Source: an uncultured Sphingopyxis sp. (GTDB lineage: Bacteria > Pseudomonadota > Alphaproteobacteria > Sphingomonadales > Sphingomonadaceae). Taken from it: 64,000 nt of DNA. Of the stretch, positions 32,060-41,100 are shown piece by piece. The position numbers and the translations under genes were made by a program. Under the pieces are notes generated by a model. The model did not search any database and was not told the origin of the DNA. It saw only the letters and a program-made list of their open reading frames with translations. The DNA lies in NCBI RefSeq assembly GCF_900078365.1, contig NZ_LT598653.1:2170001-2234000 (forward strand), in the 5' to 3' direction. Position 1 is the stretch's first letter. Each line of letters starts with the position of its first letter.

Positions 32060-32344
32060 TCACCGACAAGACCCGAAGGGCGGCGGAAGGCGGTTTAACG
32101 GGATAGGAGGCAATGGAACCTTAACCACCTCCTCGCCGAAAACGGTCTCGCCAAGGCTAGACAACGGTCGCCCCCAGTCGTCGATCCTTACCACAGCATA
32201 CACGCCATCTGGAAAGACCGCCAACACCACAACCATCTGTCCGGGGTGCAACAATTCGGAAGGCACAGGACAGCTATACCGCAGGAAGCATAGTCGATCG
32301 CCGATCCCAATGTCGCCACCGCCCGCCCCCGGCGTCAAGGACAC
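32060..32344 (-). CDS. Small hypothetical protein
   Basis: A 94-residue ORF from GTG 32344, with GGGAG seven bases upstream. The sequence has a small beta-barrel look: IGIGDRLCFLRYSC, LHPGQMVVVLAVFPDG, VYAVVRIDDWGRP. The start lies within the end of the preceding 40-residue ORF, suggesting coupling. It converges with the SRAP gene, 18 bases apart. No family recognised; it could be non-coding. Confidence 0.4.
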   Translation of the reverse strand: MSLTPGAGGGDIGIGDRLCFLRYSCPVPSELLHPGQMVVVLAVFPDGVYAVVRIDDWGRPLSSLGETVFGEEVVKVPLPPIPLNRLPPPFGSCR

Positions 32345-32457
32345 GATCCGCTCCCGGCGAAAGTCTGGACGAAGTGAATTGCAACAAGCACCGTCAAGCA
32401 CGTTGTCATAATTCGCAGCTGCCGAAGCGAGCGAAGAAACCTATCCTGTTCCGTCAT
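32335..32457 (-). CDS. Tiny single-helix membrane protein
   Basis: A 40-residue ORF from ATG 32457: a charged start (MTEQDRFLRSLRQLR) then one hydrophobic helix IMTTCLTVLVAIHFVQTF. A longer form from 32532 is possible. It overlaps the next ORF by ten bases. Such single-span peptides beside defence genes can be toxins or effectors, but nothing here proves function or even expression. Confidence 0.35.
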   Translation of the reverse strand: MTEQDRFLRSLRQLRIMTTCLTVLVAIHFVQTFAGSGSCP

Positions 32458-32575
32458 ATGCCCTACACCGATCCCATTACGGAAAATTTTCCCGGCGAGG
32501 ACAGGCATAGGGAGCCAAAATAGTAACGTCAATACAGCGGGTTACATGTGTAGGTGGCAGCTCGACGAGCCATTT

Positions 32576-32589
32576 TGCAACCCGTTGCA
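32576..32589. promoter_or_regulatory. Island palindrome TGCAACCCGTTGCA, copy 1
   Basis: Inverted repeat TGCAAC-CC-GTTGCA (the centre is the only asymmetry). It ends 11 bases before the GTG start of the reverse transcriptase ORF. Same motif at 40397, 45196, 45263 and (one mismatch) 46975, all in the island. Confidence 0.55.
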
Positions 32590-32600
32590 ACCGAAAGCTG

Positions 32601-33615
32601 GTGACGGCCGAGATTTTCTGTCTATTGGGACTGGCTCCTATCCATTTCGAGGAGCCAATCTTGATTTCGCCTGCCTGCCCCCATTGCCGAGAAGTTGTCG
32701 CTGTTGATGGTGAATTCGATGCGGAAGGTCTCCTTCAATCGATTTCCCATTCGCGCGCCGCGCCGACCTACCTCTGTGGACCGGCAGAGCGCGCCCTACG
32801 TCAGTGGTGCCGTCAGTCAGCTAGGGCATCGGCGGCAACAATCCAACGCCTCCACGATGCTGGCCATTTCAAGCACGCTCGGCGCGCACGCAACAGCCAC
32901 CTCGCGAAGACGACCGTCCACCTTGACGCCTTATTCACGGCGGCGCGAAGGCGCTGGCCGACGCAGCAGCATATGTCGGATCGTAAGCGCGAAATGGTGC
33001 GCCGCAAGCGGGTGCAATCCGTATTCGAGAAGCTGCCGCAGGTCGGGAAACTGACGCGGTCCGCGCAAGCACAACAATTTCTGATCGACAAGGACAACGG
33101 CCGAGGAAAGCGGCCGGTCACATCCTTTCATTGGGTGGATCGAGCACGACAACTCGTGCTCCGTTCTGCTCTCACTCCCTTTGCGAACCTCCATCAAGGC
33201 CAGTTCATGCTCGCGCGTGACCGAAGCCGACGTGGACCAGCGGCGGTTCGCGAAGCTCTCCTCGCGGCACTCGCCAAACGAGGCGCGGCTTGCCAGTTCC
33301 TGCACTTCGACGTCGAAAACTTCTTCGGGTCGATCTCGCATGGCTGGCTGGAGAGATGCCTGGGCCTCGATCCAGCGGTGACAATGCGTCAGGTTCATTT
33401 GGGCCGAATGACAATTGTTCCTACCGGAGAAATGGCCACCGTTCATGCCACGCATGAAGCAATCAGAGAGGGGGGCCAGTGGGGCATCCCACAAGGCTCG
33501 GCGCTCTCCTGCCTTATCGCCGAGCAGGTGATGGCGGACATCCTTCGCAGCGCCGCTGTCTTCGAGGAATGTCCGGTATTCGTCTGGTCGGACAATGTCG
33601 GGATGCTTGTGCCTC
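32601..33615 (+). pseudogene. Reverse transcriptase, 5' part (interrupted by IS)
   Basis: N-terminal part of an RNA-directed DNA polymerase that would be 476 residues once the IS and one duplicate copy are removed. GTG 32601 gives a poorly conserved N terminus with CPHC; the polymerase similarity starts near residue 125 (MSDRKREMVRRKRVQ, where ATG 32973 is an alternative start). Motifs: FLHFDVENFFGSISHGWLE (catalytic Asp, palm motif A), GGQWGIPQGSALSCLIAEQV (motif B), and PVFVWSDNVGML (motif C, SDN in place of the usual xADD). It does not fit group II introns or classical retrons by eye. The intact ancestor might be a defence-type 'unknown group' RT. The split follows motif C, so the thumb is lost from this fragment. 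Confidence 0.8.
33528..33615. repeat. 88-bp target duplication, left copy
   Basis: The segment from GTGATGGCGGACATC to GGATGCTTGTGCCTC is identical to 34885-34972. It lies directly against the left end of the IS and encodes motif C of the reverse transcriptase. Confidence 0.95.
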
Positions 33616-33678
33616 TGATCTGTCCCCTTCTGAGTGGTCCAAAATTGATGATATTTTGGATTACGAAGGAGATTATGA

Positions 33679-33957
33679 ATGCCGAGCAAGAAGCATCGCC
33701 CGGAAGAGATTATCGGGAAGCTGCGTGAAGCGGAGGTTGTGCTGGCGCAGGGCGCCACGACGGCTGAAGCGTGTCGCCGGATCGCGGTCAGCGAGCAGAC
33801 CTATTATCGGTGGCGCAAGGAATATGGCGGCCTGAAAACCGACCAGGCGCGTCGGATGAAGGACCTGGAGAAGGAGAATCTTCGGCTTCGGCGTGCGATA
33901 TCCGACCTCACTTTGGACAAGCTGATATTGCAGGAAGCTGCCCGGGGAAACTTCTGA
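33679..33957 (+). CDS. IS3-family transposase OrfA
   Basis: A 92-residue DNA-binding protein from ATG 33679 (MPSKKHRPEEIIGKLREAEV), with the helix-turn-helix GATTAEACRRIAVSEQTYYRWRK at about 25-47 and a leucine-zipper-like tail (KDLEKENLRLRRAISDLTLD) used for OrfA/OrfAB multimers. GAAGGAG-type ribosome site lies upstream. The stop is within the slip region for OrfAB. Confidence 0.92.
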   Translation: MPSKKHRPEEIIGKLREAEVVLAQGATTAEACRRIAVSEQTYYRWRKEYGGLKTDQARRMKDLEKENLRLRRAISDLTLDKLILQEAARGNF

Positions 33958-34850
33958 GCCCCGCGCGCCGAAGGCGCTGTATCGACCACATCAGAACGAT
34001 GATTCCGGTGTCCGAGCGGCGGCTCTGCCGCGTACTCGGGCAGCACCGATCGACACAGCGCAAGGCGCCCCGCGGGGCAGATGACGAAGCGGCTCTTACC
34101 GAGGATATCATTGCGCTGGCGCGGCAATATGGTCGTTATGGTTATCGCCGGGTGACGGCGTTGCTGCGCGATGCGGGGTGGCATGTGAACCGCAAGCGAG
34201 TCGAGCGCATCTGGCGACGCGAGGGGCTGAAGGTGCCGCAAAGACAACCGAAACGCGGGCGGCTCTGGCTGAATGACGGATCGTGCATCCGGCTTCGGCC
34301 CGAGTATCCCGGCCATGTCTGGTCCTACGACTTCGTCGAGGGCCGCACCCACGATGGTCGCAAATATCGTATCCTGTCGATCATCGACGAGGCGAGCCGG
34401 GAGTGCATGGCGTTGCCCGTGGCGCGTAAACTCAAGAGCGACGACGTGCTGGCGGCGCTGGCCGAACTGTTCGTCACGCGCGGGCCACCAGCGCATATCA
34501 GGTCTGACAATGGGCCGGAGTTTATTGCCACGGCAGTGCAGGAATGGCTGGCGAAGGTCGGTGTGAAGACGCTCTACATCACGCCCGGATCGCCCTGGGA
34601 GAATGGCTATTGCGAAAGCTTCAACGGATCGCTGCGCGATGAACTGCTCAACGGCGAAATCTTCTACTCGCTCGCCGAGGCCCGGATCCTGATCGAGGCC
34701 TGGCGGCGACATTACAACACCGTCCGGCCGCACAGCTCGCTGGGATATCGGCCACCGGCCCCGGAGGCCGTTCCCTCGCCAGTGTTGCCCTCCGGTTCCG
34801 CTTCGCTCCACCTACGGCCAACACCGGCGAGGGAGGCGTCAATGCACTAA
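33948..34850 (+). CDS. IS3-family transposase OrfB (DDE catalytic part)
   Basis: About 300 residues in the -1 phase relative to orfA; it has no good start codon and is expected as an OrfAB fusion by programmed frameshifting near GGGGAAAC at 33945-33950. The integrase core is complete: first Asp in VWSYDFVEGRTHDG, second in HIRSDNGPEFIATA, Glu in GSPWENGYCESFNGSL, then the family end TVRPHSSLGYRPPAPEA. An HTH_21 region (RQYGRYGYRRVTALL) precedes it. Confidence 0.9.
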   Translation, partial: KLLSPARRRRCIDHIRTMIPVSERRLCRVLGQHRSTQRKAPRGADDEAALTEDIIALARQYGRYGYRRVTALLRDAGWHVNRKRVERIWRREGLKVPQRQPKRGRLWLNDGSCIRLRPEYPGHVWSYDFVEGRTHDGRKYRILSIIDEASRECMALPVARKLKSDDVLAALAELFVTRGPPAHIRSDNGPEFIATAVQEWLAKVGVKTLYITPGSPWENGYCESFNGSLRDELLNGEIFYSLAEARILIEAWRRHYNTVRPHSSLGYRPPAPEAVPSPVLPSGSASLHLRPTPAREASMH

Positions 34851-34884
34851 CAATCCACCCGGACCACTCGGTGGGGGCCGGTCA

Positions 34885-34972
34885 GTGATGGCGGACATCC
34901 TTCGCAGCGCCGCTGTCTTCGAGGAATGTCCGGTATTCGTCTGGTCGGACAATGTCGGGATGCTTGTGCCTC
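34885..34972. repeat. 88-bp target duplication, right copy
   Basis: Identical to 33528-33615; it starts at the first base after the right end of the IS and leads without a break into the rest of the reverse transcriptase. Confidence 0.95.
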
Positions 34973-35388
34973 GACATCGCGCAGAAGAGATCGCCGACCT
35001 TGTCCGTGGAGCCTTCGCGGCCCACGGCGCTGGCCCCTTCAATCTTCGCGACACAATCTGCCGCGACGTTACCGATGAGTTCGAGTTCCTTGGTGTAAAT
35101 TACCGGCTCGTCGATGGTGTTGCCCCGCGCGCTTACATCGCGAGGGCAAAGGTGGATAATTGGTGCATCAAAATCGGCACGAACATCATGCACGCGAGCC
35201 TCTGCGAGCTGGACGAGGTTGCCACTCACATTCGAGAAAAGGGCAATGCCTGGGGCTGGTGGTCGGGCTGGGATCAGGTCCAACAGAATTTGCACTGGAT
35301 GATTGCGAGCGCGCGATCGCAGCCGCATCATCCAACAATTGGAGAAAATTCAGGTCGTAGCGCAGCAGCGCGAAACGGTGTTCTTTGA
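34885..35388 (+). pseudogene. Reverse transcriptase, 3' part
   Basis: 167 codons beginning in the right 88-bp copy (MMADILRSAAVFEECPVFVW) and running into the C-terminal part absent from the 5' fragment: EEIADLVRGAFAAHGAG, FEFLGVNYRLVDGVAPRAYI (motif D/E-like 'FLG') and a thumb-like tail with WGWWSGWDQVQQNLHWMI. The start GTG-ATG comes directly after the IS, so a stable fragment could be made from an outward IS promoter. Its last 39 bases overlap the convergent resolvase gene. Confidence 0.78.
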
Positions 35389-35928
35389 AATATTAAAGTG
35401 CATCATCGTTTCCTTGATACTTGCATTATTCGCCGTCCGCCATGCACGGACGCGTTCCGGGTCTACGGCGCGAGGGCGACCCAAGCTGGCCTTCCCTCTA
35501 TGGGTCTTTCCCGTCTTTGCGAGAGCGTCGCGAGCCGCTGATCGGCCCGCATCGCATCGCTCCTTGATCCGTTGCCGCTCCATGTCGGCGATTTGCGCGA
35601 GGACCGCCACGATCAGTTCACCAACCCCCTTGCCGATCGGACCAAGCCCAACGACATCGAGCACAACTCCCTGTTCGATTAGGTGGCGCACCGTGGATTG
35701 GACATCGAGTGCATCACGGCCCAGCCTGTCAAGCGCGTAGACGCAGATCGTGTCGCCATCGCGCACGTATGAGAGAAGCTTGGAGAAGCCCGGCCTCGAA
35801 GCTGCCAAGGTCGAACCACTGACGCCTTCGTCAGAAAACTCACGGTCAAATGGACCGGCCAACGCCCGGCGCTGCGCTTCAATGCTCTGCCCGCCTGTAG
35901 ACACCCGAAAATATGCGATGCGGCTCAT
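35350..35928 (-). CDS. Serine recombinase (resolvase/invertase)
   Basis: A 192-residue small serine recombinase. Catalytic Ser10 in AYFRVSTGGQSIEAQ; then REFSDEGVSGSTLAASRPGF, ICVYALDRLGRDALDVQ with the conserved Arg pair, and the long E helix (IGKGVGELIVAVLAQIADMERQ). The C-terminal domain carries a helix-turn-helix (NNASIKETMMHFNISKNTVS). Such enzymes resolve transposon cointegrates or invert DNA. No Tn3 transposase or obvious res site is next to it; it may be a remnant of an element that carried the reverse transcriptase region. Confidence 0.9.
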   Translation of the reverse strand: MSRIAYFRVSTGGQSIEAQRRALAGPFDREFSDEGVSGSTLAASRPGFSKLLSYVRDGDTICVYALDRLGRDALDVQSTVRHLIEQGVVLDVVGLGPIGKGVGELIVAVLAQIADMERQRIKERCDAGRSAARDALAKTGKTHRGKASLGRPRAVDPERVRAWRTANNASIKETMMHFNISKNTVSRCCATT

Positions 35929-36141
35929 TCATTTCCTCGCCCACCCAAAAGATACCCTGCCTTTATGGGCATTACCCAAAAGTGCAATCTTTATCTTTTG
36001 GGGCAGGTGAACTTGGAAATTTGCCATGCCCCATAAGTTACAAGATGTGGGGCGCGGACAAACACGCGCACCGCTAGTGCAATAATGCCGGCGATAAATT
36101 CCCATTTCCGACTTAAGCCCGCCGCTCAATTACGCCTTGGT

Positions 36142-37413
36142 TCAACCGATCCTTGCCGTTGCAATGATTACCTTCTCTGCAAGAAACCGAAGAAGTGGGA
36201 GTTCCCGCATCAACACGCGGGACGCCTCTTCGCCCGGCACATATCGCTCCTTGCGTTCATAGCGATCAGAAGAATGGACGAGTGCGTTGCGGATGGTCTT
36301 TATTCGCTTGGCGATCGGGCCAAAAATATGGCCCGCTTTGAGGTTCATTTTATCGATCTCATATCCAAAACAGGTAGTTTTTTCCGTATATATTTTGGAC
36401 GCAGGCCGATCCTCATACTTCTCAATAAACCGCAAAAGATCACCCTCGTCTACAAACTCCAGCAAAACGCCCTTTAGCATTTCGGTCTCGTCACTTTCAC
36501 GACCATGCTCATCCACCGATGCAATAATTCTGTCGAGCTGTTTTTGACGTGCTGAAAAAGCCGGGTCATTTACGATCCGTTCCAGTCGATTATACAACCT
36601 GTTGTCGGATACAGAAACGAAATAGTATTCTAATATGTGATAAAATGAAATGAACGACGTGTATGCGTCATCAGATGATACAGCTCTCTGGTAAAACTTC
36701 GTTACAGCTCCATCATAGACGACATTTTTTAATGGAAACTCGTCTCCTGATACTAATCGATCGAAGCGCAACTGACGTTCCCGACGACGCTCGGCCATCG
36801 TCATCGGCCAGCTAGATCTCAAACTTAAAGCCATATTCTTGAGGTATGTTAGATCAAAAAGGCAACTTTCGATCATCTCTTGGCTTCTTTCGAGAGATGC
36901 CGCATCCCAGTTTTCTGTGAGATTGCACACCCGAACAGTGAGCATCCCTCGAAACATGTCAGTCGAGCCACTCCTCGCAATGCCGATGCGGCGCATTAGG
37001 CGTTCTTGGAAGAACGGAAACTGCTGACCTTTGTCGCGATAAAAATTCCGAAACAGGGCGCTCGGCGCACCGATTTCGATAAACGGGTTTCCGGCTTGGC
37101 CATCCCCAAAGCGGATGGTCCGTTCGCGCTCTGCGAAGCCGAAAATCGGTCCTCGGTAAGCGTCCAAAGGTTCTAACCATTGCTCGCGTAAACTGGGACC
37201 TAAGACGCAAGTCTCGACCGGGCCGATTTCGATGGCGGCAAGATCGTCAGCGACCTCGGCAAATTCCTTAATCTCATCGGCACTTATTGCTAGGACCGGA
37301 TAGTCTCGCCGCTTATCAAAGAAGCAAAGCTCTCCCTTGGCCATCGGTCGCTCTTCAAATCCGTAGCCGATGTAAATCTCACGAAGGCGATCTTTCGCAT
37401 CTTCAATCTTCAT
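36142..37413 (-). CDS. HEPN-domain protein at the end of the type I restriction operon
   Basis: A 423-residue protein with no recognised N-terminal family. The C-terminal third is helical and includes KTIRNALVHSSDRYERKERY, where R375-N-A-L-V-H380 is the Rx4-6H catalytic signature of HEPN ribonucleases. Its ATG 37413 shares a base with the YgjP-like gene's stop, so it is translated as the fifth member of hsdM-hsdS-hsdR-ygjP. Base composition is clearly AT-richer than the hsd genes. By analogy with PrrC/RloC, RNases hidden beside type I systems, it may be an abortive-infection effector released when restriction is inhibited. That role is inferred. Confidence 0.72.
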   Translation of the reverse strand: MKIEDAKDRLREIYIGYGFEERPMAKGELCFFDKRRDYPVLAISADEIKEFAEVADDLAAIEIGPVETCVLGPSLREQWLEPLDAYRGPIFGFAERERTIRFGDGQAGNPFIEIGAPSALFRNFYRDKGQQFPFFQERLMRRIGIARSGSTDMFRGMLTVRVCNLTENWDAASLERSQEMIESCLFDLTYLKNMALSLRSSWPMTMAERRRERQLRFDRLVSGDEFPLKNVVYDGAVTKFYQRAVSSDDAYTSFISFYHILEYYFVSVSDNRLYNRLERIVNDPAFSARQKQLDRIIASVDEHGRESDETEMLKGVLLEFVDEGDLLRFIEKYEDRPASKIYTEKTTCFGYEIDKMNLKAGHIFGPIAKRIKTIRNALVHSSDRYERKERYVPGEEASRVLMRELPLLRFLAEKVIIATARIG

Positions 37414-38150
37414 CAGTTCACCTCAAGAAAACTAGCACTTATCTTACTCTGATTCACCTCAAGCCATCGCTTCGCTTCAGCGTAATCGGGCATTATTTTG
37501 CCTACGAGCGCCCAAAAAGCTCGTCCGTGAGATCGGTATCTCAAATGCGCAAGCTCATGGATTACTACATATTCAAGCACGCGCTTCGGAGCGAGGATCA
37601 GCTCCCAATTAATCAGAATATTGCCTTCAGGCCCGATTGCGCCCCATCCCCCGCTTAGGCTCGCGACGCGAATGGAGCGGGGAATGAAGCCAATGCGTTG
37701 CTTATAATCAGACAGGATCCCCGCCACGTCGATGCGGGCCCGTTGCTTCAGCCAAAGTTTCAGCTCTGTTGCGACGAGGCGATCCGCATTTCCATCAACC
37801 CAGAAAGGCAAGTCGACGGTAAAACCGTTGCGATAGGTAATAATGACTCGCTCCGCATCGGTTCGTCGGACGGTCAGCGACAAATTGCGGCCGCGAAAAG
37901 GTATCTTCGATCCGGTGATGAAACGCGGCACCGAATGACGGTTCCCCACGATGCGTTCCATGTCGCGCACGGTGTTAAAGAGCCATTCTCGTTTACGGTC
38001 AAGGAAGCCCGCTACATCGTCCTCGTTGTCGCTTGTGAGCGCCAACACCTCGACATGGCCCGGCGTCACTGTGATGCGGCGCTCCGACGCTGTCGCCGAC
38101 CGGCGAAGCTCATAGGCTATTTCTTTCCGGCCAATCTGGAGCGTCGGCAT
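37413..38150 (-). CDS. YgjP-type (DUF45) metallopeptidase-like protein
   Basis: A 245-residue protein of the YgjP/SprT-like family. Zinc site: H-E-L-A-H in YVVIHELAHLRYRSHGRAFW (about 197-216), with a third His in the same stretch. N-terminal sheet domain includes IVGNRHSVPRFITGSKIPFRG in the usual pattern. Homologues are often found as a fourth gene of type I restriction operons, where their role is unknown. It overlaps hsdR upstream and the HEPN gene downstream by single bases, so the products are made in linked amounts. Confidence 0.88.
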   Translation of the reverse strand: MPTLQIGRKEIAYELRRSATASERRITVTPGHVEVLALTSDNEDDVAGFLDRKREWLFNTVRDMERIVGNRHSVPRFITGSKIPFRGRNLSLTVRRTDAERVIITYRNGFTVDLPFWVDGNADRLVATELKLWLKQRARIDVAGILSDYKQRIGFIPRSIRVASLSGGWGAIGPEGNILINWELILAPKRVLEYVVIHELAHLRYRSHGRAFWALVGKIMPDYAEAKRWLEVNQSKISASFLEVN

Positions 38151-41100
38151 CAGGCTCCGCTCCCATAGGCATGGACGGCAAACTCCTCGACCTTCTCGCG
38201 TATAGTCTTTGTCTCGCCGATACCGTGATCGGTCAGGATGCGCCGCACCTGCTGCCGCAGCGACCGGAGATAGGCTTCCATGTGAGCGAAGGCGGGCTGT
38301 GTAGTAGCGGCATCGGAATAGATCGCACCGATGGCGATGGCTGCCTCCTGCAAGGTGCCATGATCGGCATCGGGCACGATCGCCTCAATGATACGCAGGA
38401 TCGAAAAGGCGTTCTCGTCCATCCCAAGTTCGGCGTGCGCACCCTGTTCGGCTTCGATATCTCCGGTCAGCCCCTCAAACTCACGCAAGCCATCGGCTGC
38501 GGCGACCTGCCTTTCCTCGAAGCGGCGGATGATCTCCAGCACCCGCTCGGAGAAGCGGCCATATTGCGCCGGGTTCTTGTCCACCAACTCGCGGGTGACG
38601 CGGCGAAGCTCGGCTGATTTGCGAACGAACGCTTCTTGCAGTTCCAGTTCGTCCTTGCCCTCAATGGCAAAGTCGTCGGCGAACACTGGATCGGTGATGT
38701 TGCGCAAGCGGATGGTCGTGGAGAGGCCCGTCACATGGACATGCGTTTCAAGCATCTCCCTGATCTTGGCGGAATAGCTCCGATGGTCGAGGCTCTCGTC
38801 CTTGGCGATGGCCTGTGTCGCCAACCGCAGGAAGGCGGATGCCCATTTCACCTCAGCGGTGAAGTCCAGGATTGCGGGATCAGGCGAGAGGTCAGCATAG
38901 ACCTTGATGAAAATCCGGGCGAACCGCTGGAGGTCGAACCAGTCATCCTCCTGCCCCCCGGCTGCCAGCTTGGCGGCCGCATAGGCGGCGGCTTTCTCGT
39001 CCAGCCCGTCAAGTCCCATGGCGCGTTTATGGGTGCGGTAGCGGGCATGGGCTTCCTTGAGGTCGTTACGCAGGATGGCGATGTCACGCATCGCGTTTTC
39101 GACATCCTCGGCGCGATAGGATTGCAGCGCCTCGTCGAGATGATTGGTCACCCCGATATAATCGACAATCCGCCCGTTGGGCTTCTCGATCTCTCCGCCG
39201 TTAGGCAGCTTGATCGTGCAGGTGCGATTGGTCCGGGCGATGGCTTGGAGCAGGTTGTGCTCCTTCAACGGCTTGTCGAGATACATGACATGCTCCAGCG
39301 GAGCGTCGAAGCCGGTCAGCAGCTTGTCGCAGACGATCAAGAACTGCGGGTCTTGCCCGAACGCCTTGAACCGCTTCTTGATGTCCTTCTCAGCGACATC
39401 GTCGAGGTAATGTGCCTCCAGCCCCGCGCGCAATGCGGAGACGTCCGGGTTCTCGCTTGGCTTGTTGTCTTCTTGGCTCTTGGAATAGACGCACGCGATC
39501 ATGGCGTCAGCCTTGGCCTGTGCCTCCTGGGCATCCATGCCGCCGCGCACCAGATCGGCGGCGATGACGGTAGAGAGCACAGCGCGGTAGAGGATCACGG
39601 CTTCCCGATCCACCGCGACAATCTGCGCCTTGAAGCCATCCGGCTGGCAGACGGCCTTGAAATGCTCCCAGATGTCCATGGCGATCAGGCGGATGCGTTC
39701 CGGGTGCTTGGCGATGGTGGCGAGGGTCAGGCCCTTGCGCTTCAGTTCCTCGCGCTTGTCGTCAGGCAGGTCCACGAACCAGCGGTCGAAAAGGATGTCG
39801 ATCTCGGCCTCATTGATCGCCCAGTCGGCTTTACGGCCTTCATAGAGGATCGGCACGGTCGCACCATCGCGCACGGCGTCGTCGATGCCGTATTTGTCGA
39901 GGTATCCTTCCCCGGCGATGCTGAACCGGGCATAGGTGTCCTTGTCCGTCGATTTGATCGGGGTGCCGGTAAAGCCATAGAAATGGGCATCCGGCAAGGT
40001 CGCTTGCAGGAACGCGCCCAAGTCCTTTTCCTGGGTGCGGTGGCACTCATCCACCAACACGATCCAGTTGGTGCTATTCGGGATCGGGTCTTTCGATCCG
40101 GCGAACTTGAAGATGGTGGACAGCAGTATTTGCCCGTTGCCGCCCCGGTTTACCGCTTCGCGCAGCGCCGCGACCGATCCGCATTGAGTGGGGTTGGGCA
40201 GGCCGCAGGCGACGAAGGTTTTGCTGATCTGGTCGTCGAGGTCGATCCGGTCGGTGAGGACAAGGATGTTGGGGTTAGCAAGCGTCGGCGCGTCGAGCGT
40301 CAGGTGCGTTTTCAACTTCAGGGCGAGGAACACCATGGTCAGGCTCTTGCCCGAACCCTGCGTGTGCCAGATCAGGCCCTTGCGGTGCGCGCCCGTTGCA
40401 ACCCGTTGCACGGCCTTGTTGACCGCGCGGAATTGCTGATAGCGGCAGACCTTCTTGATCTTTCGCCCCGTTTCCGGGTCGATCTCGAACACGATGAAGT
40501 GGGCCAGCAGGTCGAGCAGGCGCGACGGCTCACATAGGCACCAAAGGTCTTTGGCGAGATCGTCGGGGAAGTCATCACGATGGCGCGGCCAAGCATCGGG
40601 CCAAGGGGCATAGAACTGTGAGGGCGCGCCCGTCGCGCCGTAGAGCGTCGCCATGCCATCAGTGACGAGGTTGAAGGCGTTCGGGTAGAACAGCCGGGGG
40701 ATGTCCCGCTCATACTGCTTGATCTGCTCAAAGGCTTCCTCGGCCTTTGCCGTAGCCTTCAAGGGGGATTTGGCCTCGATCACCACCAGCGGGATGCCAT
40801 TCACGAACAGCACCACGTCCGGGATACGCGGGCGCTGCGCGGCGACGCGAAACTGGTTGGTCACATGGAAGACGTTACGGCTGGGGTTTTTGAAGTCGAT
40901 CAGTGTAATGGGGCGGTCACGGTTCTCACCGGACAGTCGGCGAGAATAGCCTCCGCGCAGCTTGCGCTGCCACTCCTCGTTGTCGGACAGGGTGGACAGG
41001 TCGCTATAGATCGCCTCAGCATCTTCCGCGCCGATGCTGTTGAGAGTGCGCAGGGCCTCAATCAGCACAGGCTTCAGAATGACCCGGTTCTCCTCCTCGC

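Larger units (their letters stand above)
33616..34884 (+). mobile_element. IS3-family insertion sequence, 1,269 bp
   Basis: Ends: left TGATCTGTCCCCTTCTGAGT, right (reverse complement) TGACCGGCCCCCACCGAGTG; both continue GTGGTCC, an imperfect inverted repeat of about 25 bases with TGA...TCA termini. It encodes orfA and orfB in phases related by -1. Both reading frames are open, so the element looks active. Instead of the 3-5 bp target repeat usual for the family, it is flanked by an exact 88-bp direct repeat of reverse transcriptase coding sequence. Confidence 0.9.

Noticed and set aside
32458..32600. Region before the RT considered as retron msr-msd
   Set aside because: No long inverted repeats a1/a2 or branching-G context found; the short 14-bp palindrome is shared with other gene starts.
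33528..34972. The 88-bp repeats considered as template/variable repeats of a diversity-generating retroelement
   Set aside because: The copies are identical, with no A-to-N changes, both lie in the RT coding sequence and they flank an IS exactly.
38636..40537. A 633-codon plus-strand frame opposite hsdR
   Set aside because: hsdR has complete nuclease and helicase motifs; the opposite frame has none.
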